A stretch of 64,000 nucleotides of DNA, from positions 310,001 to 374,000 of the forward strand of contig CATNEN010000011.1 of NCBI GenBank assembly GCA_950097015.1, given 5' to 3'. The stretch comes from Macrostomum hystrix (Eukaryota; Platyhelminthes; Macrostomidae). Under the pieces are notes generated by a model, which was given only the letters and a program-made list of their open reading frames with translations, was not told where the DNA came from and searched no databases. The position numbers and the translations under genes were made by a program. Each line of letters begins with the position of its first letter. The stretch's first letter is position 1. Below, piece by piece: positions 35,801 to 46,485 of the stretch.

Positions 35801-38800
35801 GTTCTGGGAATGCCACGTCGAGTCAACGCCCTGTTACTTGCGAGAGGAGGCTACACGCGTTTCTGAAGCTCGATTTGAACCATAGACTATGCGCTTTGAC
35901 TCTTCTGAGTGAGTTGATTTTTCTTCTAGTTAGAGTGTTGCGTTTTAAATGTTGCTGAGTGTATATGGCTAGTCAAATGGCTCAGAAGGTATAAAAATAA
36001 AAGAATACGACGCATAGACCAATCGATTCTCACATTGGATGCCTTTTATCACTTTCCTTGTCATTTATTGTCTATGGCCCATAGACTAAGGCTGCACGCA
36101 GCCAGGCCCTGCGCAGTCAGCGTAGGCAGGATTCTCATTTTGGGTGGCTTTATTCTCAGGCTGACAAAACCAATACTACTACATACATGCGAGTACATAC
36201 CCATACTGTCGATTTAGACAATAAACTAAGTTAAACGGGGATAAGTAAATTATGTATTTGACTTAAAATAGAAAAGAGAGAGATCTGCTCTTGGCTGCGC
36301 GGGACCTGTTTGAGCGGGCTGCAACGAGGGCCATAGACCAAACAAATAGCAGAGTAAATAACGAAAGAAGAAAAAGACAGATGGATTAAAGAGCTGGTTG
36401 AACTGAGAAATTAAAAGACCGGAAAACAAGTGCAATATATGGAGGATGAAATCCGACACATACAATGAGCGTAAGAGCGAATGAAGTGTAAATTGTGCAG
36501 TAATTTAAACTAATCCATCGAAGCCCACTCAACTAAGTAACATCAATGAATTAGCTGTTTGAATATAAGGCTTTGTGAGCGCCGCACAGGTAAACAATAA
36601 AACTTTGACAGAGCTATAGCTCCCTGTCTGTGCATCTCAAGTCTAGGAAACGCTTGGCACGACTTATTTTATTCCCAGCGTTTTCCGGGACTGGAGATAA
36701 AAGATCAGTCACATTTATGCTGCGATCTACGGCCCGAGACTGCAAATGCATGGATATTGTAAGGCCTAACACTGGTTTGTCTTGTGTCAAATGGATAGCG
36801 AAAATTCACTAACATTGTACTTTCCCTTCCGCTGGGTAGTGGACTCAGAGTTGCGGTTTGCGGCCAATGAGGAGCCAGGCTCTGATGGAACATCGACGGC
36901 TGCGGTGGCTTTAAGTTCTTCGATTGGTTTGTTGTGAAGATCCGCTGTAAAAATACAAATATTTAATTTTGTACTCTTCTCAACGCTGGGGGGAGCTTTC
37001 TGTCTGGATCAAATGTACACCTTGAACTCACCTAGAATTCGATTTCGCTGCCATGGGATAATAACAAGCTTGACCAGGACGGAGCAAATTATTCCCACAC
37101 CGAATGTGGCCAGAATGGCGCCCCAAAGTGGAATGACGTGAAAATAGAGACCTAGTAATAAAAAGTAGACCATGCACTTATTCTATGCAGCAAAATTGCA
37201 CAATTAAGGCAATGTTTCGGAAATATTTTTAGTATCGGTGTACTTACTCTCTGGGCCTTCGTAGACAATGGAGAACACGTTGATGGCGATGGTGATACTG
37301 TAAATGAGTGGCAGGAAACGCAGCCCAGGCTCCAGTGGGTCGGCCTGTAATGAATTTCATGCACATGCACATAATATAATATATATTTCTTCAGGAGGGC
37401 TGTGGGCAATGGCACATCATTTGGTTGCACTTGACCCGCAGCCAGCCCATTCTGCCCATTTCGCTGACTCCTAAACACACAGATAAAATTGTACGCAGGC
37501 TCACGGTCACACATGTGTGTACATCTGCCATGACTTTCTCATCGTCAGGCAGTGTACTTATTCACTGTGCCTTTGAGGTTGGCCCTCAAGGGCGTAAATT
37601 GCACGACAAGCCACAGGCCTTCTCTTCGCGACTGCGCCCCAATTTAATGTAGCCTCGCCGCGCAATCGAGCTCAGTGACTATGTTGCGAGAGGCAAACGC
37701 GTTAACCGCTCTGCCACTGACCCCCCCTGATTTGTGGCTTAGTATCGCTTTTTTTGCTTTCAAGCTTTTCGACTGTTTAGTATCTGTTCTGTTGCAGAAA
37801 AGGGCTGCTAAAAGTTCTCACCTTTGTGAGGATAAAGACTTTGATGAAGTAAAACAACGCGATGGAGATGCCACCGCTGAGCAGAGGCGAGATGAACCAG
37901 GAGGCAACTGGAAGGCATCGAGAGTTCATTTTGTGAATATGCGGCCATCATTGGTGATGCAAAAGCAAAAAAAGGAATTACTGAGACACTGTTCAGAAAA
38001 AATTATCAACCTTTTTGCATCAAATATTGTAATTAGCATTACTATGTCTCGCAAAATATTTATCAAGAGAAGAACGAACAAAGCATAAGCTTGTTAAGAG
38101 CGAAGCAACAGTCATACTAGCTCATCAGAGCACTCTAGAAACAAAGAACTCGTTCACTCGAGCAGTCCTCGAGAAGCAGACACAAAAAACTCTTGTAAAA
38201 GTTAAACAAATTCGACATAACCGAAAGAAAATGACAGCCGTTTTTAGAAGCGCTTTGAACCCGCCCGGCTTTCAAACGCGTAAGATCCAATCGCCAAGCA
38301 AAGCGTGAAGTGCCACAGAGCTACCTCGATAAGATACCATAGGCAGTCATAAAGACCCTACGGCATTATGAAGCGTCGAGTGGCAAAAATGCAGCGACGT
38401 TCACTGGTGGTGCCCAAGTGATAGTGGACCAATGTGCTCTGGCCTCTATAGTGTTGCTGTGCTGTGAACCGGTTAAGTGGTTGTCCAGATAAACTCTACA
38501 TGCCCAGTTTTTCTCTACAGAGTTTCACAGCACTCTCCTTTAGACGAATTGAGTTGTCAAATACATTGATTAAGATTGACTGCGTAGGATAGCAAATCTC
38601 CGACACTCAACATGTGGCCATGTTTCGTGACGCTCTGTCGAGAAATTCGAAGAAAAATATGCATGAGTAGTTAGAATGGAAGCACTATATGTTTTATAGG
38701 TTGCATATCAATAAAGAAACTTAGCCAAATATGCTCAGCCATCACACACAAATATGAGCTACTTTACTACTTACGAGAATTTATTTGCCTATCAGGAAAA

Positions 38801-39396
38801 GTATATAGTTTTAAAAGACTAGATAAATAACCTCCTTTGCTTTGTAAATTTGAGAAATAGAAATAGCTCGTGCACTGGATCTTTAAAGTTTATAATAAAT
38901 TAGGTAGTAGCTTCCATCGCTCACCGATCAGTCCCAGCCGACCCCAACCAACTCCAGTCTGAGCGTTGGCCACCAGTGCAAAGCCAACAGTGGCCCCCAC
39001 AATAGAATGCGTCCCTGAAACAGGCACGCGAAAGAATGTCGCCACTAGAAGCCAGATACAGGTTCCAGAGAGGCTGGAGAGCTGGCCCATCATTAGCAGC
39101 TGGGAGCCGGTTGTGCTGGTTCCATTGTTATTCAGCTGCACATAATAGTCAGTGTCGATGATGCCTTTTCGAATCGTCTCTGACACTTTCGCGCCTAGCA
39201 GCACGGCGCCGGCGGTCTCAAAAATGGTGGCCAAAATGCAGGCCTGCCGCAGAGTCAGGACTTTGGAGCCCACGGAGGTACCAAAGCTGTTCGCAACGTC
39301 GTTGGCACCAATTCCAAAAGCTAGGACAAAGGCAATGATGAAACCAAGCACAACAATCCAGATATACTCCTCTGGTATGCCCAGGAAAGTCGTCAT
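32889..39396 (-). CDS. Sodium-dependent phosphate transporter (SLC20A / PiT family)
   Basis: PiT proteins import inorganic phosphate with sodium across the plasma membrane. The exons, in transcript order, are 39396-38925, 37907-37822, 37344-37248, 37151-37032, 36944-36810, 33931-33496 and 33129-32889, with matching phases and about 528 residues. Both halves of the inverted-repeat fold are present. The N-terminal signature is [17 protein letters not shown] and the C-terminal one [23 protein letters not shown] and ISTTHCKVG are the matching second motifs. The cytoplasmic loop between the halves is much shorter than in human PiT-2 (652 residues in total) and is acidic. ATG 39396 is the first Met before the first membrane segment. 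The boundary at 33931 could also be 33934. Intron five contains the nested transposons. Confidence 0.93.
33196..33382 (+). repeat. ~20-bp minisatellite in the last SLC20A intron
   Basis: Repeated units of the form ggtaccagggtgtcaggca, about eight copies with substitutions and slightly varying spacing. It fills about half of the intron 33130-33495. Confidence 0.8.
34470..34860 (+). pseudogene. Degraded transposase of the outer element
   Basis: A possible start at 34473 reads [20 protein letters not shown], resembling the helix-turn-helix start of such transposases, then loses frame. The frame from 34560 continues with [13 protein letters not shown] and [10 protein letters not shown], then runs into non-homologous sequence. 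Large parts of a normal transposase are missing. Confidence 0.6.
34904..35961 (+). mobile_element. Tc1-like DD34E element nested in the outer element
   Basis: This 1058-bp element is flanked by TA on both sides (34902-34903 and 35962-35963). Its terminal inverted repeats are about 105 bp and identical as far as I can read (34904 to about 35008 against about 35857 to 35961), with homology continuing a little further. Such identity suggests a recent insertion. It carries a transposase interrupted by one stop codon and lacking the N-terminal DNA-binding part. Confidence 0.92.
35057..35866 (+). pseudogene. Tc1-like transposase, N-terminally short, with one in-frame TAA
   Basis: Tc1-type transposases excise and insert elements at TA sites with a DDE nuclease. 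The frame reads TDESRFRLF (first Asp), QDDNAPAHR (second Asp) and [10 protein letters not shown] (Glu). There are 34 residues between the second Asp and the Glu, so the type is DD34E. A TAA at 35432-35434 interrupts it in frame between VHVWAGI and RGRTQLVF. Frame and homology resume directly after it. The frame can be followed upstream to about 35036, but most of the paired-like helix-turn-helix domain is absent because the left inverted repeat begins just before it. Confidence 0.85.
37391..37733 (-). repeat. SINE family B, best preserved copy
   Basis: On the minus strand it begins with gtcagtggcagagcggttaa, which contains a good tRNA A box (TGGCAGAGCGG), and has a weaker B-box-like gctcgattgc downstream. 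The rest matches 27299-27547 block by block. It lies in the second SLC20A intron. Confidence 0.8.
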
Positions 39397-41788
39397 TGGA
39401 TTAATATGGATTAAGTTAATCAAGGCAAAGTGTTTAAAGTTGAGAGAAAATGTGTTAAACTTCAGTCTAATGTTTTGGTATCTCAGCTCAAAGTTTGAGC
39501 TGCTTTAGGCTCTGGTAATTTATGCTAAAAAGCACTGGCCTATAATCGCAGTGCAGCGCACATTTGTAATAAGAAAGCTACGGTGCTATGAGTAGATAAC
39601 AAACTCCACACGCTTCGCTCTGGTGGGTGGAGGTCAAAATGACAATGTTGAGCGCGACTCAACAATTGGGATTGCTGCCGGCTCTTGCGGGACACTTTCT
39701 AAGTTGTACCTCTGGTTTCTCCGTGTGCACTTTCTACTGAATGTAGCTCGTAAAGCAGAGGTGCAAGAAAAGTTATATTTCAATTCTTGACTTTTCTAAC
39801 GTTATGTTTTCCCTTTAACTTGTATTTTATGTGTGAATTTTTTATGCAGGTTGTTTTTTATAAAAAAATACATCAAAGACTCCAGTTAGGATGGAGTCTT
39901 CGAAGCTCGAGTACGAGTCTGAGTATTTTCCCCAGGATGAGTATTAGACTGAATATAAGACGAGTCTAATCGAATCTAACTGACGATATATTTCTTTGAG
40001 TCAGTGGTTTTGTGACGAAGCTGGTCCGGGCACAAAATGATCCGCAACTGAGTCTTCGCAGTCAGAGACGGACTTCCAAAAGACGAGCAATGAGGCTAGC
40101 AATATTGAACTTGTCAGAATAAGCCGTCGTTTATTTCCTTTATTTTTGACCGAATGGTCCACAATCAATCAGCAAAGTATTCTAGAAGTCAGTCAGCCTA
40201 TGGCTACGCTATAAGACAATTGTTTAGGCGTTCCCAGCAAGGTACGGTAAAAACAGAGGCTTTGGCGCAATGACTTTAAATAAGCCAGACAGAGAAGGGA
40301 AGGCCGCCAGTGTCACATGACACCGAGGCAAGCGAAGTGGGGGCAAGGCCTTAGCCGACTTAAAGGGCGCGATCGCGCGCGATTGGCTGAGAGGAAGAAA
40401 GGGCGGCGAAGCGTACAGCACATGGGGAAGGACTGGAACGCAGGGGCGGCCAACCCCCACGTCCTGAGCGGGGAAAGTCCTGAAACTGGTAAACAAGCTC
40501 ACAGAGGCAGCGCCAGAAGGTGAGAGTCCATTAAAGGCCAAGGGGGAGCGGGCAAGTTACAACGTCACAGTTTGACGTTTTTAAAGAGTATAGTGGAGGC
40601 TTTTGCATGCGTTTAAGCAACCCTGTGTAGTTTAGACATTATTTTACGGCACTTCCCTGCTAAAGTATTTTCGAACGCAATCTTTAAATTTGGTCTCAAA
40701 ATACAGCAATTTTATCTCGCCCTGGTTTGTCATGTAATCATCATAAGGCTCACAATTGCAGTGCTGTGACTGGACTGAGCATGGAACATAGTCAGTGGCC
40801 ATGCCGAATTCACAGAGTGCACAAAGCAGGCAGTAGAGGTTGGCTACTCATTCTGCGGAAACACAGCAAGTTCCTTGAGTCGGAGAAAATGAGCTTTCCG
40901 TCCCTCCCAGTTTTACAAACTGGGCCAATGGTCTGTGCTCTGTAAAAAACTTTAGCCATGCTACTGCAAACTGCATGGCATCTGACTAATCGAAGACGCA
41001 AAAGCGGGTACGATAGCAGGGTCCACGCTATAGTTTATAATATTCATTCCCATGAGCCCGGCCTGTTGTCTTCCAATGTCAGAGGTGATCTCCGCCAGCT
41101 GTTTTTCGGCTCAGTCTCGCTGTTAAGGCTGGAATTAGTTAAGTATGGCAAATTCTAGCTTTTTGGCCGCTGCGCCACCAAAAGTCTAGAGGAAGCAGAA
41201 TTCGCAATTTTGGCAAATAAGCCACAGGATAAAGCTGCTCGGCCACTAGTTGAAGACTGCGACTGAATAAGCTTACTCCCGAAGTCGATATTAAGTCAGC
41301 TTGCAGAAGCACAAATTAAGTAAACCAAGAGGCCCATGAAAAAATAATACGAACTGTGCACGTGTCTTCTCTTCAGCACATGAAAGCAAGGTCCAGGCTT
41401 TTCTTCCGTAAATTGTCGGTAAGCTTAATTTTGACTGTCTAGTGAATTGACAGATTTCAATCACGCTTCAATAATGTTTCGAGGCTGTTGTTAGATTTCA
41501 TCACATCTTTTGCTTTTTTCAAAGTTCTTGCTTTAAAAATTTTTCAATGTAGTCAGTTGGGCCTGACAGTATGACAGCACGACTACCGTGTCAAAGACGT
41601 TAGAATTTGGCAGTTTAAAAGCGGTTGGTTTTTGTGATTCAATTTAAGCGCTCGTACTTTGCGTCTTTCTCAGTTGATTTCAGCATTTAGTTATGCATTG
41701 AACACACTGAACGCTCTGGACGCAAATGAAGTAAATTAATTTCATTGTTCTTGCGCTTCCAGCGTTCTGAAGTGTCAAAAATCTAAGA
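39397..41788. other. Intergenic region between divergent SLC20A and LicD genes
   Basis: No coding exon is supported. A GC-richer block at about 40250-40550 has promoter-like features for the minus-strand SLC20A gene and is listed separately. The remainder is AT-rich. Confidence 0.5.
40260..40480 (-). promoter_or_regulatory. Possible SLC20A promoter region
   Basis: On the minus strand there is a CCAAT box (cagccaatcgcgcgcgatcg, from about 40388 down). Next come an E-box-like gtcatgtgac near 40313-40322 and a TATA-like ttatttaaag near 40270-40281. The block is GC-rich and lies about 0.9 kb upstream of the SLC20A ATG. The function is inferred from composition and motifs only. Confidence 0.35.
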
Positions 41789-42913
41789 ATGCTGCTGCTT
41801 CAACACTCAAGAAGGCGAAGGCTATTGCGTCCTAAATATGTTCTGGCCTTGGCGCTTGCTCTGTTCGCTAGTGTATATTTGATGCGTAAGTTCCATCAGT
41901 GCTGTGGTCTGGAGGTGCCCGTACTGTTTAAAACTTTAAGACGTGTTGACACATATTGGAAGCCGCCAAAGCAGCCAGTTACGGACGCATGTTACCATGA
42001 TGACTTGTTAATAAAGCTACTTCAGATGCCGAGCAGTGGAGTGCAAAAGCAGCAGCAATTTATTAGAGGATTTTACGCCACGCCCACATACTCAGTAGAT
42101 CTGCGTAACCTCACGTTATCGAGGGCCTGTGTCAATGCCCTGACGCCTGCTGACAACAACGCCTACGAAACCATAGACTCTAACTGTTTCACCAGATGGA
42201 TAGCTAAAGACGATATGAACAAAGTCTACGATGCACTGCAATGGTTATTGAGGAACTTCAGGTCACGTGGTCTGGAATGCTTTATGCTAGATGGTAGCCT
42301 AATTGGATCGTTACGCCACTTTGGATTGGTGCCGTGGGACGACGATTTGGACTTCGCGATTCGAGCGGATCAAAAAGCCGAAGTTCGACGGCTGTTTGAG
42401 GAGCTGGCCGAGGGTGCGTCACCGTACTTGTTTGTTGACCAAGAAGCAACCTTTGGACATTGGAAACTGGGATTTCTTTGTGTAGTCAACTCTGCAGCTG
42501 GGAAATCGTGCCGAGTTGCTGCCGATTTCTTCTTTTTTCGTCGGGCTGGTCGCTGGATCATTCGACCTGAGTGGCCCTTTCACTTTCCCGCCGAAGATAT
42601 TTATCCCCTTTCGGTGAGACCGTTTGGCCCACGTCTGCTTCTTCCATCGCCTCGGCGGCCCTTGCACTTTCTGCAGCGGCAATATCGTTCTGATATAATG
42701 ACACGATGCCTCTACCAGCCCCACTCTACAACGAACTGTTCCCATCCGGAGGTGGCTTGTCGAGCAGTCCAGCTGACAGGTAGGCACCCGTTTGTTGCGT
42801 CTGTAGTTTTACCTGCACCGCCCGCTATGATTCACCGAAGCCTGAATGTCACTGTCGAGCTTCTGGTTTGGAATGGAAAACTAATTTCCCTGTTTCTTCC
42901 GATTGATTCATAA
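41789..42913 (+). CDS. LicD/fukutin-type nucleotidyltransferase-fold membrane protein
   Basis: LicD-family proteins (the fold shared with fukutin and FKRP) transfer phospho-sugar or phosphocholine groups onto glycans. The single exon encodes 374 residues. A basic N-terminus and one hydrophobic segment (about 17-31) make it a type II Golgi-like membrane protein. The core motif is at about 168-190: MLDGSLIGSLRHFGLVPWDD continues into DLDFAI, with the Asp-rich metal site typical of the family. The C-terminal part (LHFLQRQY) also fits. After about 42779 (gtaggc) the frame could be intronic read-through, so the last ~45 residues are less certain. Substrate and partner are unknown. Confidence 0.82.
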   Translation: MLLLQHSRRRRLLRPKYVLALALALFASVYLMRKFHQCCGLEVPVLFKTLRRVDTYWKPPKQPVTDACYHDDLLIKLLQMPSSGVQKQQQFIRGFYATPTYSVDLRNLTLSRACVNALTPADNNAYETIDSNCFTRWIAKDDMNKVYDALQWLLRNFRSRGLECFMLDGSLIGSLRHFGLVPWDDDLDFAIRADQKAEVRRLFEELAEGASPYLFVDQEATFGHWKLGFLCVVNSAAGKSCRVAADFFFFRRAGRWIIRPEWPFHFPAEDIYPLSVRPFGPRLLLPSPRRPLHFLQRQYRSDIMTRCLYQPHSTTNCSHPEVACRAVQLTGRHPFVASVVLPAPPAMIHRSLNVTVELLVWNGKLISLFLPIDS

Positions 42914-45900
42914 TTCATTAGTAATAATTGCTGAGATGAGCGAACAGGCTTTTTAAAAGTGATGGCATAAATGCGTTTAATTTTAATTTTCTGACTTTAA
43001 AACCTTGCCCGACAATACTTCTGTTGTTTTTGTTCCGCTGAAACATTACCACCACTCTCAAAGCATCCTGGCTATTATCCAATGCATCTTGCGATAGCCT
43101 TTTTGGATTAAATCATTGCACCGATATTTAATTCTTTTCATTTTGTCTTCTGAATTTTAGTTTCAGAAATTCAGAAATTCTGCAAAGATAAAGGAAAATT
43201 CCTTTAAATGGTGCTTGTGCAATAGGCCAAGTTTAATCTTTTTGTAAAAAAGTGAATTAAAGTTTCTTTTGTAAAAATGAATAATCCTTCTCTTTTTAAT
43301 AAAACGTAATTAATTCCTACGCATAATAGGTTATATTCGTGCCGACGTCTGAAATCATGTCTTTTGCAGAATATTGTAACGCACGTTTGTTAAAAATCAA
43401 GACTGTAAAAGGGTATTGAGGAGGAAAAACAACGTCGTTGGCACCCGCGCGTTCAAATAATAAGAAATAAGTTCTGATTGAGAAGAAAAGCAAGTTTTTC
43501 AATTAAGAGAGAAAGATTCGCGTTAAATTGTTGCAATTATTTTTCAATACAATAGACGTTGAAAATATGAAATATATCAGCCGTGTTGACGACTCTTAGG
43601 CTACATCGAACATGCGCGACGGTCGCCTAATAGGCAACTCCGAACATGTTCTTTGTTCCGAGAACATGTTCTTTTAAATTAATAAGGCTATTTAATGTAT
43701 ATTAATAAATTAATAACATGAAGAAAAAACTATGCATTCCTTGGCATGAGGTCAACAAACAAGACAGTTAAACTATGTGTGTGTGTGTGTTAAACCATAC
43801 TAGACATAGTATGGGTTTAACTGTCTTGTTTGTTGACCTCATACCAACGAAGGCATAGTTTTTTCTTCATATTATTAATTTATTAATATACATTAAGTAG
43901 CCTTATTAATTTAAAAGAACATGTTCTCGGAACAAAGAACATGTTCGGAGTTGCCTATTAGGCGACCGTCGCGCATGTTCGATTACTGTTTCTTAGACCC
44001 TATCTCTGTCAACACGGGTGAATATATATACGGAGACAATAAATAAAAACTGATCTAAGTAAAATACAAGATAATTACTAAGAAATAATATATCAGAAAC
44101 ATATATCAAATAATACTTAGAGTTATACATTGACGAATTCACTAAGAGAAGCCGTTACCCTGTGAATCAGTGAAAGCCTAATCTGACTGGGAAATCATAT
44201 ACAGTAGCCTAATAGACCGCTCGTGCAATAAATTGATCGCTACCACAATTGTGAGTAAGATATACTGAGAGGCATTGTTAAGTAATAGTCTTAAATACTC
44301 AGAAATTATTAAAACCATATTCTAAGAATAACTACAATTTTGTCAAAGAGATAGGATAAGATATGGCCCGATACTACTTTAGTATCATTAATATTGAAAT
44401 TAGTGATACTTTGGAACTAATCTTAAATTAACCCTACCACAACTTTTGTGACTTCATTGGGATAAAATTATCTTTAGAGTGGCTCTCTAAAGGATCTCTT
44501 TAATCTCTTTTAAGTCTTTCTTTAATTAAAAAGAGACGCATAATGACACTTGTACTCGAAGCTTTCAAAACAATAAACTTAATTAAAGCTGATACGCGTT
44601 TTCAATTTACGATCGCTACTTTTGACCACCAAGAGCTAGAGACATCTCTTGCTCTTCCCAAATAACACACACTCGTGTTATAGTTAATACTGACAGCAGT
44701 GCAGTTGCTAAATCTGTCAGACACTAAATCTTGGTTGCTGAGCTAGTATTGCATAAGCCTTGAGTGTTCTCAAAATTGAACGGTAATCGGTCCCGAGGCC
44801 GCATGTTCTGAGCATACGAAACACGGCATGTCAGCTTAATTGACAGACTTACTAGTGAACTCAAGTTGACTCCTAGGTACCAGTAAATAACACTTGTAGG
44901 GCCATTAGATGAAATGAGATCTACAGCTAAAACGTACTGTATATACATGTAAAAGGATAATGCAGTTAAAGATGCATTCATTATAGTCTTTAATAAGCAA
45001 TACATATTTACCAGCGTAGAATCAGAGCTACGAGGTTCCACCTACTCTACCTGCACCTACCTGCAGTAATTTGAAGGGAAGAAAAATACACAACTCAGTT
45101 ATTGAACAAAGGCCCGATGATCAACAACATACGAGCTCGTATAAAAATGGGAAATTTGAAGCCATCAATCAAAATGACCAACATGCGGAATGACACTGAA
45201 CCAAATCATTGGATTTTAACGTATCACAAGCTCGTGCTCCAAGATGTACATCTAGGCTCGTATTGTGCGTTGTGTACAGGATGTTTGAAATGAGCAACAC
45301 CGTTTGACCGGCTCCATAAGAGTCATCTTAAACAAGAGCATCGTGGCACCAAATTTTCTTTTTGCAGAATGGAGCTAGATGGCTGAAGCGCTGGCCCTGC
45401 AAGGATTGGTGGCAACAAAAGATTCGACGAGCAGAATGCCGAACATACCGATGGGCGGATAGAATTGAAGCTGCTTTCCATCGTGCTGCCGAGCTGAGCA
45501 TGCCAATGGGCGGATAGGATTGAAGCTTCCTAGCTGACACGGAGTTTGAAGCTTCAAACTCTTGTGTAGCTAGAAATCTGTGTTTTCTAACATCTGTGCT
45601 GTTCTACTGAACCTGGACATCAAATTGTACAAAATAGGAGTACAATTTGGCTGCCTATTTTTTTTGCAGTTCGCAATCGTCATGTTCTTAATTCTTATTC
45701 TTAATTCAGTTAAACTTTATTTCGTAAATTTTTTAAGCAAAACTTAAAAATAAATAAATCGATCTGTGCCGACCACAAGTAGCCGAAGGAGGCGCTGAGT
45801 CAACTCGCGCTCTTGATGGTGAATTCTCGAACATGCATCACGCCAGAAAACATGAAAACAATCATAAAAACTATTAAAATTAGTCTGCACTAATTCGAGC

Positions 45901-46485
45901 TTAATTACAAAACTCTAAATGACTGAGAAGACTAAACAGATTTTTAAGAATATTTTTTTAGAATAAAAAGCTATTTATCATAGAGTTTTTATTTTTACTT
46001 CGATTATTTCTAAAAAGGAGCATTTTTAAACTGATTTCAATATTATCAGAAGGGCTGCCGATGCAGGTGGTTGGCTCCAAAACAGCAGGTGTTTTCCTGC
46101 GAAGCAGCTGTTAGACTCCATGCCTAACTAAGAACTCTTATCACATTGGTATTATTTCGGCGCACTCTGATTAAGCAACCGTGCAACGAAATTTTGCATG
46201 AGTAAAAAACCGTAAACTTAGGAGAATAAGAAAGTAGAATTCTCTAGAATTCTAAAAATACTAAAAATATAGGATATGCTTTACTGTACGGCGTCAAATT
46301 TGAAAAAGAGTTTATAAAAATACAAACGATTGATAAATATAGAAAATATTTTCTTGGGGCTACCGCAAGTAGACAAATGTAAAAATGGTTCTGTTTTGAA
46401 TTATTTACCGCAGTTATTTCATAAATATACGAGTATTCCGAATGTTATATCTTCATACGCTCGGAGCTCGTATATTGACAGATCT
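42914..46485. other. Gene-poor AT-rich region with a MITE
   Basis: Apart from the foldback element at 43578-44020 I recognise nothing here. At about 45425-45530 the block gggcggatagaattgaagct is repeated once with changes, about 70 bp apart. The small frame 45102-45293 has no homology I recognise. Confidence 0.5.
43578..44020. mobile_element. Foldback MITE with ~200-bp inverted arms
   Basis: The left arm from cagccgtgttgac (43578) is repeated inverted, ending at gtcaacacgggtg (44020), with very few differences over about 200 bp. The centre holds a short TG run. The flanks share aatatat (43571-43577 and 44021-44027), a possible 7-bp target duplication, though the surroundings are AT-rich. There is no coding capacity. 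Each arm contains two copies of GAACATGTTC. Confidence 0.85.

Larger units (their letters stand above)
34162..36173. mobile_element. Outer Tc1/mariner-superfamily element with ~155-bp inverted ends
   Basis: The left end (from TTGGTTTTGTCAGCC at 34162 to about 34318) reappears inverted at about 36022-36173 with small indels. Both ends are flanked by TA (34160-34161 and 36174-36175), the usual duplicated target of this superfamily. Inside the left part is a broken transposase, seen as [20 protein letters not shown] from about 34690. That is the second catalytic-block type of IS630/Tc1 transposases and it ends in unrelated sequence. The element is therefore non-autonomous, lies in an SLC20A intron, and is itself interrupted by the element at 34904-35961. 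Confidence 0.82.

Noticed and set aside
45102-45293. 63-codon plus frame
   Set aside because: No homology, signal peptide or context. Chance frame.
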